Part shown: positions 56,674 to 64,000 of the stretch, piece after piece
Numbering within the stretch: position 1 is the first letter of the stretch
How the letters are laid out: each line of letters opens with the position of its first letter
Source: Adiantum capillus-veneris
Taxonomy: Eukaryota; Streptophyta; Polypodiopsida; Polypodiales; Pteridaceae
Direction of reading: 5' to 3'
NCBI GenBank assembly: GCA_014529385.2
Contig: CM043969.1
Coordinates: 33,134,446-33,198,445 of the forward strand
DNA: 64,000 bases
Program-made: the position numbers and the translations under genes
Notes under the pieces: model-generated
The model's input: the letters and a program-made list of their open reading frames with translations, nothing else
Database searches by the model: none
Told to the model about the DNA's origin: nothing

Positions 56674-58981
56674 ATTACTCAAGACCCAACTCTTGCACAG
56701 CATGACGATTTGAACTACATTGATCTTCAAAGCATGGTAGGGCCAACCAAGGCTATGCATAGACACGATTGTTCAACCCATGCACACAGTCACTCTCCGG
56801 AGTACGCCGTCTAAGAAGGGTGGAAAGGCACTAAGTAATTAAGGGCAATGTTTGAAGAGAGAGGAAAAAATTTGATGTTAACATGTGATTTTTTTTGCAA
56901 AATTACCTAATACTACCCTTATAAATCATCAACAGGGGAATTGAAATGATAATATCTCCCTGATGAGTGTAAATAGTGCTTATACTATCAAAAAATCATC
57001 AAAAAAATGTCTTTTTTTGTTATTTTTTATCATTTTCTTGATATTGAGACTTAACAAATGGAGAAATCCAACAAAAAATAGTCAAGATGTGTTTTCCAAT
57101 GGATTTTTATTGGATCTTTACTTTGCTTTTTAGCGCATTTTGTTATTTTCTTTGATTTTTCCAATAAATATGTCAAAAGTTAAAAATAAATAGCAAAGGA
57201 GCTCAGATGGAAAAACTAAAAATACGATGATGATCAAAAAGACAAGGTGAATAGGCACAAAAAATTTCAATCAAATCGGTAGTTGGAAGCGGGAAGCCTA
57301 AATTAGGCGGCAGACCTACTTTTGCAGAATTCTTACAGAATGAGCTATAGGAATCCGATTGGGAAAATTTTTGAGTTTAACATAGACTTCACGGCCTAGT
57401 AGGACTAACAGAGGAATTTGGTGAAAAATGGTTCAGGAAGTCCGAGTATAGATACCCAAGGTAAGCTAAAATCACCTCATTTCCACTTGTTGCCTTTGGA
57501 GAGAGCTTTTCGACCTTCTTCGCGCACATTTTTTGGAGTCCACAGTTGCCTGTTTTCAGCGCCGTCTCACACGAGACATGAGGGATAAGTTCTACACTTA
57601 TCAATGATTCATTCTGTATGGCCGGTAGCTAGTCTAAACCCCTGGAAAAAACCCTAGAATCCGAGCAGTGCACAAAGACCTACGACCAAAAATCGACCAT
57701 AGCGGCCTGTCAGCTCAACCAAATCAGATGAGACTTGAATTGTAGCATGCCCCAACATAATAGAACACTTCTATATCAACAATTGACCATTCGGCAAGGG
57801 TCGAGGGGGTCCCAATTAGAAAAGCTAGGTTTTTGGCAAATGCCAGAATTGGATTCTGACTCCATAGACAGCTTATATACGGGGTATATATACAATGTAT
57901 ATGGTTCGTTTCATAAAATCAATCAAGCCAAGCCCTCAAAAAGAAGGAAATAGCTCGAAGGCTACAAAGCGTCAAATTGACTCCAAATGGGCCAAAGTTG
58001 GATAAGTTGCTTCAGGACTATGTAGCGGACAAGTCCATAGCCTCAAAAGTGACTAACCAACTCTACAGGCCATGTAGTCACAAAAATCGCTGATTTCAGA
58101 GTCGACAAAGCACGAAGTGATGCCGACAAGACCAAATTTTACCAAATTCAACTTAGGACTTGTTTTAGGTGTATAGAATTTGTTTGGGTCAAAATTTTCA
58201 AGTTTTGCAAGAAAAAGTTGACTGCTATAAATAATCACGATTATTTACTTTTGCAATATTTTGGCTTGAAAATGGTATCATCACCTCACCCATCACTTGT
58301 ACACACCTATTACATGCCACATTTCAAGTATGAGCCAAAATGATCAATTATAACTTGGACGCAAAGAAGTCCTTGCAAACCAATTTTTGAGCTTTGAGTC
58401 ACATTTTTTGATCCACCTCATATCACATTCACAAGGTCTACACCATGCTTAGAACCAAGTTGCACCAAAAAATATTCATTTTGATGAAAAAGTTAATAAT
58501 CCCGACTATTTACTTTTTTGCCAAGATGGGAGAAATTTACAACTTTGCCATCAAGGGACCAAAGTACATGATGTCCTCAGCCCACTAACCAAGTTTGAAC
58601 AAATTTGGAGCTCAAAATCTCAAAATTCCTCTACATCTACTGTTTTAGAGACCTAAAGCCTAAATCTAGCACCATTTTCACAAAATGATCCCACACTTCA
58701 CTAAGAGTATCTAATTGATACATACTTCAAACCTATAATGTCAAATTTGCAAAAAGGTGACAAAATTACTTAGTTGTAAATAATCGCGACTATTTACTTT
58801 TCTTGCAATTTTTTGTTTGGACTTCGTCATTTTGATCTTTACATGTTTTTATGCATCTATGCATGTTCAAAAATTGATTTGAAGGAAATTGGACTCAATT
58901 TGTCAGCAATTCAGACTGAAGGACATTTCATGGTGGAATCTGCCAAATTTTCTAACTTTGACACTCTATTCACCTAACAGG
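56674..58981 (+). other. G1 spacer between pol and the 3' ORF
   Basis: About 2.3 kb without coding signal. It is AT-rich and resembles the 5' leader in its phrases. Three copies of the near-palindrome lie at 58227-58797. Confidence 0.6.
58227..58797. repeat. near-palindromic repeat cluster in G1 3' spacer
   Basis: Copies at 58227-58248, 58491-58513 and 58776-58797, with the same arms (TAAATAATC and GATTATTTAC or GACTATTTAC) as the 5' leader cluster. Spacing is about 265-285 bases. Confidence 0.8.
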
Positions 58982-61900
58982 AGCCATGCAAGTTGTTGAA
59001 AAGGACAAGAAGAGGGCCTCTCCAAAAAGGATAAGCTACAAGAGCTACCACCATACCAACTGGACCCCAGTTCAGTAACCTATCTACCTAAAGAACAGCT
59101 TGAGGAGAATAACACAACGATTTTCACAGGTAGATTCAAAAGTGAAAAAGGACATCAGGTAGAACTACAACTTTTGCCAAGAGAGGTCTACGATGTCGCA
59201 ACAAAGCTGGAAACAAAAGAAGCTAACAGACGGCTTGGGCTTAGAGATTTCTACGACTAAGAGCCATGTGGTGTAGATTTTTAGAAAGCTTATGAGCTCC
59301 TGTCAACAATCAAGGAAGATGGAACAGCCCAAAACAAGGTTGAAGTGGTAATTACGAAAGAGATAGTGGTCGAAGCTCTCAAATTACCGACAGAAGGGAT
59401 GACTATCAGAGCTAGAGATAGAAAGACAACAAGTACCTTCACCGAGGAAACCGATGCTGCAACATTTGCCGATCTTATCCAAAAGCAAGTGGAAGAACGA
59501 GCAAGATTATATCATCAGCACTTCCATTTTCTCGCAAACAGATCACCAAGATACACAACAACCAATCATGCAGTTGCGACTACATTTACACGTGTTAAAG
59601 TCAACAACCATGCAACCCATCGACCACGCACAGTATGTTTTGTCCACACCGAAGGGTACAAAGAAAGAGGGTAAGATAACATATCTAGGAGCACCTGAAG
59701 TACTCACAAGAATAGCCTACCATGCTATTGGCATGGCAGACAATTTGTCACCTGCTCTAGATCAAAGCACATGGATCGTGTCTGCCGAGCCATCCCCTCG
59801 AGCCACAAGGTCCACCAAAAGAACTTACAAATCCGATAAAGATTCTGTCGAGAGCTCTCCAGAAGGGCATAGCACTGAAATCTCAGACAATGAGGAAAGA
59901 AGAGCCCGAATTGAAGAAATGAAAAGAAAAGCAGTGGCATCACATCAAGATGAGCCTCAACAGAAGCAGACAAGGTTTGAGATGGAGAAACACTCTTATG
60001 AAACAAAGCCTCCAAGCTCAAGGCAAGGACCTTGCAAAGTGCGTACCTATAAAAGTAAAAGGAGAACAAAGCACCTTGCCCGGAGAGAAGCAGAAGATCC
60101 AAAGGATTTATTGGAAAGAATGTATCAGGAAGTGGAGGCATTAAAGCTAAAAGAATCTCAAGAAGCAGAAAGAAAAGGTAGAGAAGATGCATTCGAGCAA
60201 GAAAAACAAGTAGAAGGAGCAATTGCTCAAGGAGAGACCCAGCATGAACAAAGTGACATGTCTCCCCGACCATCTTCACCTACTATGGAACAGCACAACC
60301 ACCCCATGCCAAGCCCACCACCATCACCAACAGATAGAACCACACAGGGCAAGCCAACCAAAGAAAAGGAGCCTGAACCACAAGAGGCAGCAGATTCTGC
60401 ACAACAGGCAGCAACTACTCCGGAGCAAGCCAAAGCAAAAGAACCATAACCGCAAAGAGAAGCAAGTCCTGAACCAGAGGAGTCGACAAGGTTTGAGCAA
60501 ACAAAGGAACAAGAAACACAGGAAACCCCGTCTACCACCACCCAACAAGAAACGGCTGAGGCATCCACGAAGCCTCAAGTAGAGAAAGCAGAAGAGGTCC
60601 AAGCACAGCCTCAAGGGGAAGAACAAACCCGACTGCTACCACAAATAGCCGCCACAACCCCACCAAGAGAATCACAAGAGATTGCCAAAACACCTAAATA
60701 GCTCACAAGAAATGAAGACTGGTAGACCAATGATGAGGTGATTCTCCAAGTTAATGAATATGCAAAGCAAATGCAGGAGATAACAAAAAAATTGCGATCA
60801 GCAGCACTTAGCCGCAGCACAAAGGCTAGAAAATTAGAGATGGTGATCGACACTCTTCAAGGAGATCTAGAGGACAAATTAAATTTCATCACTGATCTGC
60901 AAAAACAAGTCCAAGGATTGAAAGCTGAAGCTGAACAACACCAGCGAGCAAGAGACAAGCAGCAAAAGGAAATGGAAGAGTTAGGCGAACTTCTCATGAA
61001 GTTAACAGATGCCTGCAAAACTAAAGACGAACAACTGACAGAGGTTACTAACAAACTCTTAACTAAAACTCTATCAGTTCAAAAGATCTAAGTACAGCTA
61101 GACGTAGAAAATGCCTCATTGTCATATTCAGAGCAAAGGATCAACGATCACATAACCTTTTTGTGACAGATAAGAGAAAATCCCGTAGTTGCCTCGATCA
61201 AAGGAATATATGAAGTGTACAAAGCACTGGAGAAAAAGAATAAAGATCTTGAGCTAGAGCTAAAGCTGGAGCAGTTACAACGTAGAGACCTTGCATTAAT
61301 GCGGGTACAAAGAGAAGAAGAGATGCTCAAGGAAATAGCCGAGCTGAAGAGAGTCAACCAGCTACTGCGAGATGGACAACAAGAGACGCAGGAAGAAGCA
61401 GGTACGTCAGAGCAACCACATATTGATATTCCCTTAGTCTCTTTCGCTGAGATGGAAATATAGCCAACAGAAGGGTAGGTGGAAAAGAAGATTTCCAAGT
61501 ACCATTAACAGAAGCTGATGAAGTGCCAATGGTCCAGCTTTCAAAAGATGAGTAAGATGCACTTAAAGAAAAGGTTACTCAGGAGATGAGCAGTGGAAAG
61601 CAGTGATGGATTGGGAGTTGAGAGTTCTTCACTCTGTCAATGTTACTCAACTCACTCCCAACCAAATCAATGCACAATGGCATCGGCAATCACTGCCATA
61701 GCCCTTGATCAAGGTCGAGCTGCTCTACAGGTCAAGAAAAGACTTCATAAAGACATGCAAATATAAGGCGTAGACGAAGTCCACCCCAAGTGGAGAAAGA
61801 GCTGGCTGAAAAATAATCCGAGATACTTGATTCTGTTCACAAGAGCACCTGCGACACTTCAAAAGGATCCAACTTTTTGTCGTGTACCAAGAGTAAGGAC

Positions 61901-62480
61901 GTGGCCAGCACATGAGGCAATAACAAAGAAATGGTCTACATGGCTGAATTATCTGAGATTGCTAGCTCCAGAAAAGGAACAAGACAGAAGAATACATGAT
62001 GGTGAAAACCATAACGGGCGTGATGGCATTCTTCAAGAGTCTACCTGATCTTTCAAGTGCTATGCTCTATAAAAGTTTCCAAATACTGCTCACATCAATT
62101 GAAGTCTTTCATGAGCCAAAGCAAGCAGGAGCCCTGTGGGATGTCCTTCCTCGAGGGCAATAAGGGTTTATGCTACGATCTCAGTGGCCAACCTTTCGAA
62201 GAAGTCCTTTATGGCTTCTACGCCCACAGCATGTTCTTGCCATCTCATAATATGTTGGCATTTAAGGAAGCATTTTACACAGGGTTCTTCACTTAACGAA
62301 CGAAGATTTTTGGGCAAGTGATCAGCAACCTGACTTCCAGATTCATACGCTACAACAAGGTCACTATGCAATTTTTGCAGGTGCCAGACAAAGAGAGAAA
62401 GATCAGATATGAAAAGGCTCTACATGCACTTAAAGACCGCCTCGCTAGCTGTCAACCCGAAGATTATTTCAGCCCATAAA
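58982..62480 (+). pseudogene. G1 long 3' ORF with coiled coils, unknown function
   Basis: A damaged reading frame runs from about 58982 to just before the polypurine tract. The first part (to 59440) contains REVYDVATKLETKEANRRLG and VITKEIVVEALKLPTEGM. The open frame 59454-60449 (331 codons; with one frame change it joins the previous part) is basic then Pro/Glu/Gln-rich. It continues past single stops to 60700. Frames 60738-61091 and 61215-61463 show strong heptad patterns (ITDLQKQVQGLKAEAEQHQR and KKNKDLELELKLEQLQRRDL), so a long coiled coil is likely. A further tail (TGVMAFFKSLPDLSSAML, about 62005-62060) ends near 62480. The position matches the env-like ORF of Athila-type elements, but I see no clear signal peptide or fusion segment. 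Confidence 0.6.
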
Positions 62481-62499
62481 GCTGTGTCAAGGGACAACA

Positions 62500-62517
62500 C
62501 AGGCGGGGAGGGGGGAA
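62500..62517 (+). other. polypurine tract of G1
   Basis: GGCGGGGAGGGGGGAA directly before the 3' LTR. Confidence 0.8.
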
Positions 62518-62995
62518 TGTTAGCAGCAAGCTAACTAATCAGATACCATTTTTTTGGAGCTCTCATTGTAAAAACATTTAATATTTTGATGAATTGGAAA
62601 TATTCTAACTCCTATTTTCCGGATAAACCTTGTAATTGATGAGCAGAGGCTACAAGCTTCCAGATTGTATCAACATGTCTTTACCTATCTTTAGTTAGAG
62701 CTCCCAGATTATTAGTTTTGACCACCAAAAACCTTGGCTAAGGTATAAAAGCCAATTTTTGTAAGTTATTTTCAAGTTTTGGATAATGAAATACACAGCG
62801 TGAGCTAACAGTGCTCACTTCTCTCCTTCTCGCACTTCCTACTTCCTCTCCGGTTGTCACATTGCAGTCGTGTTTGTTGCATTGCAACTGCAGGTAAGAG
62901 CTCTACGCATTGACGTAAGAATTTCATGGTAATCCGTAGCTTTTGGCATTGCCGATCCGCGGCCTAATTTTATCATAAGTAGGAATTTACACTTT
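62518..62995 (+). repeat. 3' LTR of G1, truncated
   Basis: It starts TGTTAGCAGC and matches the first 470 bases of the 5' LTR with about one difference per 10-15 bases. The match ends after TTTACACTT at about 62995, while the 5' LTR goes on for 420 bases more. Confidence 0.85.
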
Positions 62996-64000
62996 AACAC
63001 TAGGTTGGTAACCTAACAGGACATAAAAGTGTCCTTTCAGGGTTTTGAAAAAAACCACCAAAACCATAGTAGATCCACTCATTTTGTCAAATCCTTTCAT
63101 GAGGTTATAGTTCAAGGCCTACTACACATGGAAAAAATAAGAAACTTATAAAATTTCTCATCTTTTGGTCACACCAAGCCTCCAAAGTTGATGGACCAGT
63201 ACATTTTCATCAAAACAGTCATTTCTTACGTTTTGTTGCATAAAAATAAGATTAGGGATTTTTGTAGGACTTGAGATAAATTCCCTAGTTAACTTCAATG
63301 GGTTGGTGATTAGAACATATGATTCCTTCTCACTCACTATTTTTTGTTTTGCCAAAAGAAATAGGTACAAAAAAGTTGAATTTTTACCATTCTGCAAACC
63401 TATCATCAAAGTTTCTATAGCCACGCTCAATACAAATAATATATGCATTTTTCCTTAGTTCCCTATTGTCCTTTAGGTTCATAAGGATCCATGTAGCATG
63501 TCAAAAGAATAATACATCTCTTACCAATGGGAATCTTGGGGACAAAGATGAAGTGCTAAATACAACAAACATGAAAAAGCTGGGTTCAACATTATGAGTT
63601 GTAGAATCCCATAGAAACTATTCAATATCTAACCAAATTTGATCCTTATGACTAGATATGGTTACTACCTACAAAATACATGTAGTTGTCACAAGAAACT
63701 AACAATATTGAAAAAGTTATACTTGATATACTAGAATGTTTCGTTTTCTTCTATAATTGAAAAAGTCAACCATCGTTGTCTACTATGCAAGATAGGGTAT
63801 TAGGTGCCCCAAAACTCAAGAAATATTAGCTTTATGTTACAATATACGACATAGAAAATCAAAATTGCATTTGGATATCATGAAAGCCACCAAAAAAATC
63901 ATAGAAGAGCTAAAATTGGCTAAAAAACAGGATTTAACAATTTTTGTAATCTGGTCATAACTTACAACTTTAACATTTATTTCTCCTTAGAAGCATCAGG
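62996..64000. other. unassigned AT-rich flank
   Basis: No domain, LTR or repeat is recognised. One 96-codon frame on the minus strand (63158-63448) has no features I know. It may be another element inserted in the G1 3' LTR, with its far end outside the window, or older DNA joined by deletion. Confidence 0.4.

Larger units (their letters stand above)
28725..62995 (+). mobile_element. G1: very large Ty3/gypsy element with extra domains
   Basis: Between a 5' LTR and a partial 3' LTR lie a 2 kb leader, gag, PR, RT, RNase H, doubled integrase zinc modules, integrase, a second protease-like domain, a 2.3 kb spacer and a long extra ORF. Without C2 it would be about 18.5 kb. The primer site is of the tRNA-Asp type and there is a 3' ORF in the place of the env-like gene of Athila-type elements, so it is best placed near that non-chromovirus branch. 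All genes are damaged. No target duplication is seen: the left flank is G2 and the right LTR is cut short. Confidence 0.8.

Noticed and set aside
59725-60279. Long minus-strand frames over the G1 3' ORF (also 60227-60626)
   Set aside because: They mirror the biased codons of the real plus-strand frame and are Leu/Cys/Ser-rich shadows.
63158-63448. 96-codon minus-strand frame in the right flank as a gene
   Set aside because: No domain, no context and AT-rich composition; left as unassigned.

Overview
This window is nuclear DNA of a land plant with a large, repeat-packed genome. It is filled almost entirely by LTR retrotransposons inserted into one another, of both the Ty1/copia and Ty3/gypsy superfamilies. 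I found no host gene, rRNA, tRNA or CRISPR array. The mix of families and the many long (GA)n tracts would fit a fern or gymnosperm, but nothing here fixes the species.

The nesting can be read from target-site duplications (TSDs) and LTR pairs. I use these working names. TatA (1-2600, minus) is a piece of a dual-RNase-H type gypsy element, sitting inside the 5' LTR of G0. G0 (2601-8980, plus) is a decayed gypsy element with a tRNA-iMet-like primer site; it sits inside G2. G2 (pieces at 8981-9054, 22543-24888 and 27615-28724, minus) is a gypsy element of the same family as G1. G2 also holds C1 (9055-22542, copia, minus), which holds X1 (11337-19037, gypsy with about 2.3 kb LTRs, plus), and S1 (24889-27614, a probable solo LTR with TSD CATGG). 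At 28725 G2 abuts G1.

G1 (28725 to about 62995, plus) is a very large gypsy element with a tRNA-Asp-like primer site. Its gag is interrupted by C2 (33262-49074, copia, minus, TSD GGGAC), whose integrase gene is interrupted by TatB (36378-46035, gypsy, minus, TSD AATTC). TatB is the best preserved element: its gag-pol carries only a few nonsense codons. The last kilobase (62996-64000) is unassigned.

The most unusual content is the G1/G2 family. Beyond the usual gag-PR-RT-RNH-INT order it has a tandemly duplicated integrase zinc-binding module, a second retropepsin-like domain in the frame that follows the integrase C-terminus, a long 3' ORF ending in coiled coils, and a recurrent near-palindrome in both untranslated regions. 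Also notable are a copia element (C2) whose leader and primer site are replaced by a gypsy RNase H-integrase fragment, a DGGA protease motif shared by TatB and X1, and a core promoter shared by TatB (gypsy) and C2 (copia). All coding regions are retroelement genes, and most are broken by stops or frameshifts.
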